Positions 46,458 to 57,514 of a stretch of 64,000 bases of DNA are shown in pieces. Both the position numbers and the translations under genes were made by a program. This stretch comes from Haliclona indistincta (Eukaryota; Porifera; Demospongiae; Haplosclerida; Chalinidae). The stretch spans positions 9,527,761 to 9,591,760 of the forward strand of contig OZ024788.1 in assembly GCA_964017065.1 (NCBI GenBank), written 5' to 3'. How positions within the stretch are numbered: position 1 is the stretch's first letter; every line of letters begins with the position of its first letter. The notes beneath the pieces are model-generated. The model was not told the DNA's origin. It saw only the letters and a list, made by a program, of their open reading frames with translations, and did not search any database.

Positions 46458-47110
46458 TAGTAAAGCAGATTAGCTGAATATATGTGCACTTTGTGATAGA
46501 AGCATGGAATTTGTTATGTAGTTTCTAATCACCCTTGAGAACATATTTGGACGTAGAGCCATCTCAAATCTGACCTTTGACGACTTCTACGCATAAATTA
46601 ATATCCGATAAAAGGTGCCCCGCCCTTTATGTCAGACAAGCTTGTTGAGTTTGGTATCAAATGAAAGGCCTCACTATAAGGAATAATTTGGTATATGACA
46701 CATGTTCATGCTCCATTCTGTTCTTAAGATATTACTGTATTTGTATGTGTCACTAACGATCATTATTAGTGACACATTCGTTATTATCATTATTATCATT
46801 ATTAGTGACACGTACAAATACAGTAATATCTTAAGAACGGAATAGAGCATGAACATGTGTCATATACCAAATTATTCCTTATAGTGAGGCCTTTCATTTG
46901 ATACCAAACTCAACAAGCTTGTCTGACATAAAGGGCGGGGCACCTTTTATCGGATATTAATTTATGCGTAGAAGTCGTCAAAGGTCAGATTTGAGATGGC
47001 TCTACGTCCAAATATGTTCTCAAGGGTGATTAGAAACTACATAACAAATTTCATGCTTCTATCACAAAGTGCACATAAACAATGATTTTTTGAGCTAATC
47101 TGCTTTACTA
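46458..47110. mobile_element. 653-bp fold-back element with nearly perfect long arms
   Basis: Two ~290-bp arms in inverted orientation around a short centre (CGATCATTATTAGTGACACA). Ends are TAGTAAAGCAGATTAGCT and its complement. Flanked by TCA on both sides. Unit A has the empty site (ACCATCACACATCAGCAC at about 41654-41672), so the insertion and 3-bp duplication are directly visible. Confidence 0.85.
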
Positions 47111-48070
47111 TCACACATCAGCACAAGGCTTAAAACAACACTACATCATTCGATGTTACAGTGGAACCCCTCACTGAGGACACCCCTGAAATTAGGACAC
47201 TACCTTTGATCTCGATTTAACATACCGTATAGCGGGTAATTTTGGCGGAAGGAAACTTTGGCGAATTGTCAAGCATTCTCCAGCTATAGCTGAAATCCAG
47301 ATTCCAGTCTAAACAATCACCGATCGATTCACATTTTCGAGTGCTACTTGTAGTTGGTTCGTACGTAAAACATACACATTACGTAATATATGCACTGCAA
47401 TCTGATTGGGCGCACTAGTACAACTTTGGTGCACAGTTTGTATTAGACTCTCTTCTCATTGCGAAAAGGTTAGGTCCCTAGACTACACATAGGTGGAGAG
47501 GTAATCAAATGCCTTTGATGCTTGTTTGTACGTCATGATAACTCAGATCAACTCAGTAAGTTCCCCGTGTTTTTGGTTGCATTGAGGATGGTTATAATTA
47601 ATTTATGTAAAGGCATAATCGTTCAACAAACATTATTAGCAAGTGAACAAAAATAATTTGGGTTCACTGGTTCAGATAATATACCCACAAGCTAGCTACT
47701 GTAAGTCAGCAAGCGTACGGCTAATGATCAAACAGAATCAATCCCTCGTAGTAGAACTGTAAACACTGCATAACCACAATCGAAAAACAATGTACATGTA
47801 TGAATAGAAATAATTATTGTAAACACCCCCATTGATACACAAGACCTGGCTCAGTACACCAGCGGTACACATTATGTTGCATACTCAAATTAGAACAATT
47901 TCTGAGTCTCTGTCAGTATATCACAGTAGGTGTGTTAGTAATGGTGTCCAGTGAGTTGGTGGTTCTACTGATAGTATGTGTTGGGATCAATACTGGATCA
48001 GCACAAGAGCAACAAGGTGAGACTATTTGAGTGCGAAATTATAAGAAATGCTGTCTTGCATGTATGTTGC

Positions 48071-48144
48071 TGCTATATCTTAAGCCGTGTCCGCACTACA
48101 AAGCAGTTTCAATGCGCATTGGAACGCCAGTGCGGACACGGCTT
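48071..48144. mobile_element. 74-bp palindromic MITE in intron 1 of locus B
   Basis: Ends TAAGCCGTGTCCGCACT and its inverted complement AGTGCGGACACGGCTTA. Locus A reads TATCTAACTCT at the same place, without it. Target duplication of about 2-3 bp (TA/TAA) is ambiguous. Confidence 0.8.
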
Positions 48145-48446
48145 AACTCTACTATGATGCTTATTAGAAAATTTTTTCCCTTCATATCACTATTAATTTT
48201 AGCACAACTCTCTACCAACATAACCTACAACAAGACAGCTGATGGTCCTACTATCGATACAGTAGCAATAATAGTAGTACCAATAGTGGTACATGTACTA
48301 CTACTAACAGTAATACTAGTACAATGTGTACTAATTATTACTATAGATGGCTTACCTGATAATTCCTTACCGTAATTCCTAAAGCATTAATATTGTGGGT
48401 GTGGTTATTGGACGCCATTTTGGAGGCCTAGTCTGTGTAGTGTATA

Positions 48447-50548
48447 ATGGCGGAAAAGAAGAACGATGCCTATTATTCCTCGCTGCCAGCAGCTGAGAAG
48501 AAGAGGTATAAAGAGAAAGTCGAGGGGTTTACCAAGACCAAGTTTGTCGATCCTTACGAAATTGTGGATGGCTGGAAGGACGATATTTCTCTCTGGCCAC
48601 CAACGGATTTTCCTACATTACATTCCTACTTGATAGATACTTCTGGGCAGTACACATTGGAGAAACTAAAAGCTTTCAAAAGCCTAGAGGCATACAACTA
48701 TTATATTTGGTGAGTATATCGTTCCCTAGCTTGCTCAGTGTCACTAAATTTGTCCTGTTTTTTTTGTAATCATTGCAGTGGCTGGGTTCAGACGGTTTTT
48801 TATCGTTCAGTTCAGTCAAACCCATCTGTTTGCCTCCTCAAAGCTAAAGTTAAACCATCACAGCGCATGAGTGCTGCTCCCCATGAGGCATGGACTGCTG
48901 TCAAGAAAAGGTCTGGGGGTATTATCACAGGACATTGTACCTGTATGGCTGGGTAAGAATGTGTCTTCGCCGTCTCTAGTTACTATCATTTTTCTACAGG
49001 TGTGGTGAAGTGTGTTCGCATGTGGCAGCAATTCTATTTAAGGTTGAGGCATGTATAAGATTAGGGATTGCAACAAAAACCTGCACCTCATTGCCGTGCG
49101 TTTGGAACCAGACATTTACAAAACAGGTATACAGTACACATGGGGCTTTTGTTAAAATTTATTAAATTCCTGTTTAGGTTCAACCAGTTACCATCAGCGA
49201 GATTAATTTTCAGCGGCCATGTAAAAGGTTTCGGACGGAGGGCACAGTTGTGGCTACCTCTGGTCCTACTCCTGACTATGCACCCTCTCTGAGTAGAGAT
49301 ACTTTGTTGAACAAACTACATGAAGTTTGTCCTTCTGCATCTATTTTCACTGTTGTTCCAGGATATCAACGATCCTTGCCTGTTCGACATCGACCTATTG
49401 CTTCGACTAATTCTCAACGTCGACTTACTTCTTTGTCTACTGGTCGCCAACTTACGGCTGCTTCGTCAACTGATCAATCTCCTGCTATATTGACCAGCCA
49501 ACCTGCTTCGTCTACTGATCAAACCAATCCATCTGCTGATCAGCCTGCTCCTCGACAATCTGCTGCAATACCTCCTGATCTACCACAACTTCTCACAAGT
49601 TTATACAATCCAGACATTAAAGATGACGATGATCTTGTTGATCTATGTTCTCAGGCTTTTCAGGAGTTGGCACAGTCAATATCTCATGCTCAGGCAAGCA
49701 ATTTATCTCTTATGACTACACAACAGTCAGATTCAAGCAATTGGTTTGAGCATAGAATTGGACGGATTACTGCATCACATATGCACGACGTAATGAGGTA
49801 CAGTGGACGCAAGTACCCTACAAGTATTGTTAAATCTGTTATGCAGTATTCCAAAGTAAATCCAAACGTGGCAGCGTTGAAGTGGGGGCGAGAACACGAG
49901 CCTGCTGCTAGACGGCAATACTCTAGTCTCATGAAAAAGAACCATCGTAATTTTGAGACATCACTCTCCGGTCTTATGATCGACCCTTCTCTTCCTTACT
50001 TGGGTGCCACACCAGATGGAATCTCAAAATGTGACTGCTGTGGTCAGCGAATTGTCGAAATTAAGTGCCCGTACAAGTATAGACTCGTGTCTCCAGACTC
50101 AGATAGTGCATTGTCTGATCCAAAGTTCTGTCTCAAATTAGATGAAAGGAAACAAGTATCCTTATCTAAAAAGCACCAATATTACATTCAAGTACAAGGC
50201 CAGCTTCTTGTTAGCAAGCAGAAGCAATGTGACTTTATTTGTTGGACTACTGAAGGAATGTTTGTGCAAACTATATCACGTGACAGTGAAATGATGGACG
50301 CAATTGCTACCAAGAGTAAAACTTTCTTTACTTCTTATCTGCTTCCTGAGCTGCTAACACATCGTTTGAAACGTGGAGTAGAATGTGAACCAATAAAAAC
50401 TTACTGTTATTGTGGGAAGCCAGCAGAAGGATTGATGATCGGCTGTGATAATGAATCATGTGCTTTACAATGGTTTCACTACAAATGTGCTGGAATAAAA
50501 CGAAAGCCTAAAGGAAACTGGTTCTGCAAAAATTGTATTAGTAATTGA
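48447..50548 (+). CDS. Transposon-encoded SWIM - YqaJ nuclease - PHD finger protein
   Basis: Four exons (48447-48709, 48779-48952, 49000-49126, 49178-50548) join in phase to 644 residues; introns are 47-69 nt. Starts [19 protein letters not shown] zinc finger spans the exon 2/3 junction at about 139-155 (HCTCMAG...CSHVAAIL, pattern CxC...CxH). A Ser/Thr/Pro-rich linker follows. The YqaJ / lambda-exonuclease-type domain runs from about 377 ([13 protein letters not shown]), with catalytic-type Asp468 in GATPDG and Glu482/Lys484 in VEIKCP. A PHD finger ends the protein at about 598-641 (CYCGKP...CDNESC...WFHYKC...WFCKNC). The nuclease probably processes ends during transposition; the PHD could target chromatin. 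Both roles are inferred. Confidence 0.9.
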
Positions 50549-50605
50549 CAGTTCACATTGAAATAATTATTCATTGAAGTATTACATGTAAAGTACATGT
50601 AATTA

Positions 50606-52514
50606 TTATGACAACACAGGATTTGAAAGATTTATCAAAGAAGCAGCTACAGTTACTATCTTGTCAATAGTAGTAATGTCTTTGTCAGATGGACGTTTCA
50701 GTAGACTAATAGGGATAGTACTTTGTAAAATCTTGTACTTTTTCCGTAAAAGCCCAATTACCCGTTCCACATGAATCCGCACTTGAGCTATCTGTCTGGT
50801 TTTTTCTACTTCAGCTATTGCTAGTTGGTTTTTCCCTCTTGTGAAGGCAGGAATCTCCAAAGTAGCACAACGAACAGCTAGGTCATCACCAATGTTAAAG
50901 CCCCTGTCAGCCAAAACCCTGTCATAACTACATATGTTGTCCAAATATCCAGATTTTTGGGTAATCACCTTATCGGATACTCTGCCGCCCCATCCTTTAG
51001 AAAGAAAGGACACTGCACAAGTTGGCGAAATTCCTATCAGAAACTTGACGGTGTTGTGTTTTTTATACTGACTGTAAGTAGCAGCTTTAGCATCGTGCGC
51101 AGATGGCCTCTCAATAAAGATCTCAAAGCAATCTATTATAGACACAACATCTCCATAGTGTTTTCGAAAACAAGCTGGCAGATTTTTACGGAGTGTTTCT
51201 CGATCTGGCCAAGTAATCAGTTGTCTCAGTTCACGATACATCAAGTCAAGCCATTTGTGAAATATTTTGGAAACTAAAGATTCACTCAGATTTGTTCGAT
51301 AAGCGATATCCTTGTGGAGAAGAGCCAAAGTAATCTTTGTCAAAGTGAGAAACAGTTCGTCAATCAGAGAGCATCGAGGTGTAACCTCTTTTGTTGCACT
51401 TGTTTTTAAGAGATCAAAGAGTGTTGTGAAAGCTGCATACGACGGTAGTCCTGTGTAGAACTTTGTTTTCTCATCATCATTAAATATAAAACTTGCACTA
51501 AAATGCACAACGTTTGGTGACATATCTAGTCGACGCATGTGTCGAAAAGAAGTGGCATAAGCAGCTTGATACATTTGTAAGGACTGGGAACACATTTCAA
51601 ACTTAGCCTTCCACATTTTCAACTCTTCCTCCAATTCCACATTCTTAGCCCGCAATTCTTCGTTTTCAATTTGTAGCTCGCATACTTCAAACTCAGATTG
51701 CAACAATTCTTCACTGACCTCTTCTTCTGTTGTCTGAAATTCATCTTCATTTCCACGCCCATCATCCTGTTCAAACTCGGAGTCTGTTTCCACATCACTC
51801 CACTCATCACTAGGAACCTCCTCTATATGCTCATCATTCTGTTCAGCCTCCTGTAATTGCTCATTGTCTTCCTCCACTTGTTCCTCGTCTTCCTCAGCCT
51901 CCTCCACTTGCTCAACGTCTTCTACTTGCTCATTGTCTTCCTCTACTTGTTCCTCGTCTTCTTCAGCCTCCTCCACTTGCTCAACGTCTTCTACTTGCTC
52001 ATCGCTTTCCTCTACTAGGTCATCATTCTGTAAAACCCGCAAATCGTTGGCTGCACTGTGCTCAATTTCCTCGGCACTATTCTTCTCTGCAAGCTCAATC
52101 CCTTTTTCTGTGCAAGGCCTCTTTTTGCAATTCTGTCCTAAAGAATGCATCTTCCTCTTGCTCCGGTTAATTGCTCTCTTTAAACGATCTGACTGCTGTT
52201 TCACAGTAGCACTACTCGGCGGTGCCTGTCGGTGTTGAAACACAGAAGGGGCATAATCAACAGACCTAGGATCACAGGAATGGTTTCCTATGTGAGCACC
52301 ATCATAAATCAGTTATTCGTGATGTTAATAGTAACTAACCGCTGACAAAATGTGCGCTGCATATCCTCGAATATTCAGTTGGTTGCCAGTTGGCACGATT
52401 TACAGCAGCAATCCAGCATAATCTCTGCTTCTCGTCTTTAGGAAACCTGTAGAATCGCTTCCCTGACTTTCCTTGGCGATTGCAGCAACCAACTGCACAG
52501 CAATACCATGGCAT
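50606..52514 (-). CDS. Transposon-encoded THAP-domain DDE transposase
   Basis: Two exons, 52340-52514 and 50606-52287, joined in phase (618 residues). Exon 1 and the start of exon 2 encode a C2CH THAP DNA-binding domain: MPWYCCAVGCCNRQGKSG, FYRFPKD, ICSAHF, then DPRSVDYAPSVF. An acidic repeat region follows (EEAEEDEEQVEEDNEQVEDV repeated), then a coiled coil, a helix-turn-helix segment (DIAYRTNLSESLVSKIFHKW) and a DDE_Tnp_4-type catalytic domain with Asp444 (SIIDCFEIF), Asp519 (VLADRGFN) and Glu566 (HVERVIGLL). Acts on the element's own TIRs in the nucleus by family analogy. All three catalytic residues are present and the frame is intact. Converges tail-to-tail with the YqaJ gene, with 57 bp between stops. 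Confidence 0.92.
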
Positions 52515-52740
52515 TCTGGCAAGAATATGTAGAGAACGAGCTGAATGGCCAGGCCTCCAAAATGGCGGATTGAAATTTTTAAAAAATTCTTTCCCTATTA
52601 CGGTACTAGATGAATCTCATTAAACAATTATCAGGTAAGCCATCTATAACAGCGTATTATAGAAGTAAGCAAGGAGCTAGTGTACTAGTAACTGAACAAC
52701 AAGAACCAACAAAGTGAGTGATTGTGTTAACTTGAGTACA

Positions 52741-53080
52741 TGAACAGAAGGAGCATGGATCTTTAGTGCCATCATGATGTACTTCCGCTAAATATTTTTG
52801 TGTCACAGAAGCAGCGAGCGATTACGAGTTGTAAGCTGTTCTGGGCGCTTTCAAAGGGTTTGCTTTGTTCGTACAGCATAAACTGGTTCAAGTGACACCA
52901 ACGATGCAATGGTAGCATTCTCTCGACAAAAGAAAGGGCATCAGCTACCAGCCTAATCGCATGCGCAAAAACAATACGACATGCAAGCTCGAAGAAGGAA
53001 GCTTTATCTGAATTTAAACACACTCTGATGGCGCTCACAAACGGTTGACAGTTGTAAGCTCATTCTGTTCATGCGCTCCT
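52741..53080. mobile_element. Insert in a tail intron of locus B
   Basis: The intron after 52713 is ~408 nt instead of 50. The extra sequence is bounded by ACATGAACAGAAGGAGC and the inverted GCTCATTCTGTTCATG. Probably a MITE; exact ends are not certain. Confidence 0.5.
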
Positions 53081-53259
53081 AGAGCTAGTGATGCAGCTAG
53101 TATCCAATTCATCCACTGTAGCGATACACAAGTAGAGTGTACCAAGAACACAAGTTATAATGCTGTAGTGCTTAGCACCCAACAACAAGAAGCAACAAAG
53201 TGAGCGATTGTGTCACTGATGCAGCAACAAAGTGAGCGATAGTGCTTAGCACCCAACAA

Positions 53260-53262
<3 letters not shown>

Positions 53263-53334
<72 letters not shown>
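53263..53334 (+). repeat. (CAG)24 tract in a decayed tail exon of locus B
   Basis: 24 uninterrupted CAG triplets where the sister exons carry only CAACAACAAG-type Gln codons. The neighbouring 53399-53488 exon has a smaller expansion (CAGCAGCAG). The antisense strand shows a spurious poly-Leu/Cys frame. Confidence 0.95.
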
Positions 53335-53337
<3 letters not shown>

Positions 53338-53669
53338 GAAGCAACAAAGTGAGTGATTGTGTTACTGAAGCAGCTAGTATCTAGCTCATCCACTGTAGTA
53401 ATACACAAGTAGAGTGTACCCAGGTCACAAGTTATGAAACTGTGGAGCTTAGCACCCAACAACAGCAGCAGCAACAAGAAGCAACAAAGTGAGTGATGTG
53501 TTACTGATACAATATCCAGCTCATCCACTGTAGCGATACACAAGACAAAGTAGTGCAGAACACAAGTTATATTACAGTATTGCCTAGCACCCAGCAGGAG
53601 CAGCAACAGCCGCCACTGGTCACTAACTCTTCTAACACATCACAAGCTGAGGAGGAGCAGTACTATTGA

Positions 53670-54968
53670 TAGTGACCATAATCAACTATTACAATAGCAG
53701 TATATTGTGTCATAAATGTAGTAAGCAAGTATAAATTTAATGATTAAAGTTGCTAATCGTCAGTGTTTGCAGAAAAATGTGCTACTAAACAGAAGAGCCT
53801 TAAAAATTTATTCAAGACCGAAGTAGTCGAATTCTTATTGTGAAAACCTCAAAACATGATGGCTGTGTTAGTGTGTACTGCCATCCGCCCACACACTAAT
53901 AGACAGAGAGAGGGTCAGCAGCTAGACTATAGCATGCAAAGATTGTCTTGCCGTTGATCTATACCAAAACACATGGATACCCAATAAACGATCAAATCCT
54001 CAGAAAGATATTGGCTGGGCTGTAAAGCTATGTCGCTAAGAGGGAAAGCTAAGGGGATAAGCTAGCGCCATTTCTAACCTCTTGGACAAGGAAACGAAAT
54101 AATCAGGTCACACAGGAGACGTGTTATTGACAGAACTTGCACAATGGGTAGTTGCAAGTTGTGGCTATGTGAGAGTTCATGAATACACAAGTACAGCTGC
54201 AAATCATTGATAGAGAAGAGAACTACTTGCACCGTGATGGCATAGCACAAAAAGAGTTCATCTGTCTTAAAGGGTAACTGAAGACAAAAAATTATTTCTC
54301 TGCAAACACCTTAAAACACATGTCCAAATGATGCACAAACATTTTAGCTCAATACTCAATGGAACCTTAGTTATAGCACCTTAAATTTTATTACATTGCA
54401 ATTCGTTTCCGGTTCAAATTATCCAGTTCCACTCACCTTGACCTCTTCAGTAAGCCACGTCGATCTAGCAGTACTTCTGCAGGTGTGCAGTGTAGTTATA
54501 GAGAGTCGGCATGATTTTCAATCACTGATAGATCGTGTCAGTCTAGCATTGAATTTCCAACCAGCCAGACCTTTCCAGTTCCAATAAGGTTGGTGTAAGC
54601 TATAGAATGCTATGACTGGTGGGCTTCTACGTCCACAGATAAGTTTGTTAGACGTCAAGAGAGCAATCAAACACCAAACTCGGCGATAAAACAGCTGGAC
54701 ATGGAGCAACGATCGAGCACACAGTTGATCACGCTAAACTACAAGGTAGCCAAGGGTTATTACTTTGCTGGAAAGTACTTACAAACTTTCTGAGACTCGT
54801 TATCAGCTAAATCAGGGCTGATGCAGCCAAAGGTACGAGCAGCACTGAGCTAAAAAAATCACATCAACATGCTAAATTCTACGACATTGACGGCTCGCTA
54901 GATTTGCATTAGGGCATTGAACTCACGTGAGGCGTTACCTATCCTGTTTACGTAGTCTAAAAATATCT
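53670..54968. other. Spacer between loci B and C
   Basis: 3' flank of locus B, then from about 54040 to 54210 a copy of the 41020-41210 segment, marking the start of a third duplication unit. No gene recognised in between. Confidence 0.45.
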
Positions 54969-55050
54969 ATGGCACAATATAGGAGTGAGTTGGTGGTTCT
55001 ACTGATAGTATGTGCTGGAATCAATACTGGAGCAACACAACAGCAACAAG
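54969..55050 (+). pseudogene. Receptor locus C: isolated signal-peptide exon
   Basis: ATG-start exon MAQYRSELVVLLIVCAGINT ending in CAAG|GTGAG, phase 1, matching the signal exons of A, B and D after the first five codons. No phase-compatible TM exon follows; the next open frame (55131) cannot be joined without a stop. Read as the remnant of a third receptor copy. Confidence 0.6.
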
Positions 55051-55130
55051 GTGAGATGAATCAGTAACAGCAGGTCACAACACGATTTTCAGCATAAGTA
55101 TTCCTTTAAATGTGCTACTGACATTGTCAG

Positions 55131-55322
55131 ATGATTATCAATGATAAACATGTACTGCAACAAACCATTGCTATGGACACCACGAATAAAATAGTATTCA
55201 CAACTTTATTTACAATAATTGTATTCACATGTACTGTGTTGTTGTTGGGCAAACTAGTCACTAATTCAAATACAGCTACAAGCAAAAGTCTAAAAGCCTT
55301 CAAATCTGGAATAGTGCCATGT
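55131..55322 (+). CDS. Possible exon with one TM segment
   Basis: Open from an ATG preceded by CATTGTCAG to a good donor (CCAT|GTAAGT). Encodes a hydrophobic segment (IVFTTLFTIIVFTCTVLLLG) followed by a Ser/Lys-rich tail. It sits where the TM exon of locus C would be but has no sequence similarity to the A/B/D TM exons, and its phase does not fit. Function unknown. Confidence 0.3.
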
Positions 55323-55860
55323 AAGTGTTTGTTTATGTCATCAGTACAATAATGCATGGTGCATGATGCATGGTGCATGGTAAATAGATACTGTACATGT
55401 AGTTCTGAGCAAATACATGTCTGGTTGCCACGCCCTTTGTATTAAAAGTAGTACCAGAGCAAGTTTTTGTAATTGCAAAATTATGACATTATGTACAATG
55501 TGATGTACCATAAATTTTGTGAAAGCTTAATTCTAGCGAATGCCTTCAATTGTGGAGTGCGATACTCCAAAACACGAAATTTACCAAATGAAACCAACCA
55601 GGAGCAAATAAAATATTGTGACAAATTCTACGGTTTACTGAAACCCAACCAGCAATTACAGGCATAATAATTATAATAAATTGAAACATCATCAAATTAA
55701 TTTTGATGCTGATACTTACTTACTCATGCTCCGGTATGTACATTCTGTTATCTAATAAAATTAAAGACAAAGACCCACCAGCTCATGTCACATGATCCTT
55801 TCATTTATCCAGTGCTACTATTCCATTTCTGCTACTTTTCATTGCTACATCATCTGAAGT

Positions 55861-57514
55861 ATGGCAGAACCTGTACCAGAACCCAATGCAGCTGAGGCCA
55901 ATGTTCTTTCCTTCAATACTGAAATCAGTTTTTGTCTGTGGAGTGTTGATCCAGGAACTATTTCGTACAAGTCAACTTTTAGCAAATCACCATTGTTATT
56001 ACAATTCGATGGAAAAAGAACAGCTATAAGAGCCAGTTCTATTTTTAGAAATGTGACGCCGCCTCCTAAAATTGCTGAAATCATTAGTTCAAAGATGAAC
56101 AAACAACCACCAAAAGAAAAAGATTCCAAACAACCACCAAAAGAAAAGGATTCCAAACAACCACCAAAAGAAAAGGATTCCAAACAACCACCAAAAGAAA
56201 AAGATTCTAAACAACCACCAAAAGAAAAGGATTCCAAACAACCACCAAAAGAAAAGGATTCCAAACAACCACCAAAAGAAAAGGATTCTAAACAACCACC
56301 AAAAGAAAAGGATTCCACCAAACAACCACCAAAAGAAAAGGATTCCAAACAACCACCAAAAGAAAAAGATTCTAAACAACCACCAAAAGAAAAAGATTCT
56401 AAACAACCACCAAAAGAAAAGGATTCCAAACAACCACCAAAAGAAAAGGATTCCAAACAACCACCAAAAGAAAAGGATTCCAAACAACCACCAAAAGAAA
56501 AGGATTCCAAACAACCACCAAAAGAAAAGGATTCTAAACAACTACCAAAAGAAAAGGATTCCAAACAACCACCAAAAGAAAAGGATTCCAAACAACCACC
56601 AAAAGAAAAAGATTCTAAACAACCACCAAAAGAAAAGGATTCCAAACAACCAACTGAAAAAAAGGATTCCAAAAAACCAAAAGAAAAAATGGTTTTGAAA
56701 AAGATTGTTGAAGAATATCTCAAGCCACTAGCCAAAGAAGTTGTGCTTGACAAGAACGACCACACATCCTTACTCGAGACCTGTCCTGTCAAATGCATTG
56801 GGTTAGGATCAAAGGATACCTGGCATGGTACTCCTGATGGGAGAATGAGGGGAGACACAGATCACAACATTTACTACTGCGTACTTGACAAAAAAGAGAG
56901 TATGACAAAAGAGAGCGATGGCAAGAGTAGTGAAGCCAAGAGCAGTGGTGGCGAGAGCAGTGATGGGTCTTCCGTAAACATTGAGTGTAAGCCCTTTGCA
57001 ACAATATTGTCAAATGTGTCCAATGTCTTTTTTCTAGGCAAAAGAGCATCACCAATGAAAAAAGACACGTTATCACAACTTGTGAAAATGACAGTTGTAG
57101 CGTCCTTCACACAGCGTAAAAGACATAAGGATAGTCCCACTGCTGTGCCAGGAGTGCTCGTATGTCCAGACTCATATGTAGTGTGCATATACGACTCAGA
57201 AGAGGATATACTACTCGTGTCTGAAGAATTGACATACAAAGACAATCTGTATTTTCTTTGGTTGATTATCAATTACAGGTAATTTTTGGATCTCTGCATT
57301 GACACTGCTTAAATTTATTTTTCCCAGGAGTGCAATCAAGCAAATACCTGCTTGCTGCCTAGAGAAAAAGTCAAAAATAATTCAATCACTTGAGTGTTCA
57401 GATTCACTGAAAGATTATAAAAAACTAGACACAGTGGATAAAGATTGGAACTGCAGAGTGTCGGGAGTTCGAGATGTTGTTGATCTGAAAGGAACTCCCC
57501 ACTTTATTGACTGA
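55861..57514 (+). CDS. Repeat protein with possible PD-(D/E)XK nuclease-like C-terminus
   Basis: Two exons, 55861-57278 and 57328-57514, join in phase (TACAG|GTAATT; TTTCCCAG|G) to 534 residues; the intron is 49 nt. N-terminus (1-80) has no recognised motif. Residues 81-~285 are 20 near-perfect copies of KQPPKEKDS plus a degenerate one, likely an extended charged linker. The C-terminal part has WHGTPDG with Asp326 and NIECKP with Glu375 and Lys377, spaced like the D...ExK core of PD-(D/E)XK nucleases; the match is by eye only and a Ser/Gly-rich insert lies between. No signal peptide or TM. Locates just after receptor locus C; a decayed copy of its 3' end follows locus D at 63852. Function not known. 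Confidence 0.7.
56101..56670 (+). repeat. 27-bp coding minisatellite (21 units)
   Basis: Units AAACAACCACCAAAAGAAAA + GGATTCC in frame, with a single extra ACC codon after the eighth unit (56317-56319). Near-identical units imply recent expansion and likely length polymorphism. The reverse strand also stays open, a by-product of the period. Confidence 0.95.

Larger units (their letters stand above)
48346..52644. mobile_element. Autonomous DNA transposon, ISL2EU-like (THAP-DDE transposase + YqaJ protein)
   Basis: 4299 bp with perfect 19-bp terminal inverted repeats GATGGCTTACCTGATAATT, followed by an inner TACCGTAAT/ATTACGGTA pair. Flanked by TATA on both sides; comparison with locus A supports a 4-bp duplication, though TA alone is possible. 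Carries two intact convergent genes. The pairing of a DDE_Tnp_4-type transposase with a YqaJ nuclease is, from general knowledge, that of the ISL2EU group. Both genes open and perfect TIRs suggest recent insertion. Confidence 0.85.
47941..53669 (+). pseudogene. Receptor locus B, interrupted by a transposon
   Basis: Signal exon 47941-48016 is nearly identical to locus A. The TM exon starts at 48203 and is cut at 48345 by the element 48346-52644, resuming at 52649-52713. Removing the element plus one TATA restores the frame of locus A (two extra residues in the ectodomain). Tail exons 53122-53199 (TSYNAV), 53399-53488 (TSYETV) and the last exon 53534-53669 (TSYITV, ending EEEQYY) are in phase and open. 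A further exon-like stretch with (CAG)24 has lost its 5' half and no longer reads through. As it stands, a full receptor cannot be made unless the transposon is absent in other alleles. Confidence 0.8.
46310..53670 (+). repeat. Segmental duplication, unit B
   Basis: Counterpart of unit A (41281-45990), enlarged by the fold-back at 46458-47110, the transposon at 48346-52644 and smaller inserts. Between 47160 and 47940 there is only upstream sequence plus the half-element CAGTGGAACCCCTCACTGAGG and a TACCGTATAGCGGG-type end at about 47224. Confidence 0.75.

Noticed and set aside
51864..52238. Plus-strand Ser/Cys-rich frame
   Set aside because: Antisense of the acidic region of the THAP transposase.
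53155..53606. Minus-strand poly-Leu / poly-Cys frame
   Set aside because: Antisense of the CAG tract and receptor tail exons; the plus-strand exons explain the sequence.
54969..55322. Joining the locus C signal exon to the following TM-containing frame
   Set aside because: Phase 1 to the acceptor at 55130 gives an early TGA; no alternative acceptor keeps the frame.
55845..56858. Minus-strand frames with LESFSFGGC and FFWWLFGI repeats
   Set aside because: Antisense shadows of the 27-bp coding repeat; the plus-strand frame has a splice-compatible second exon and non-repetitive domains.
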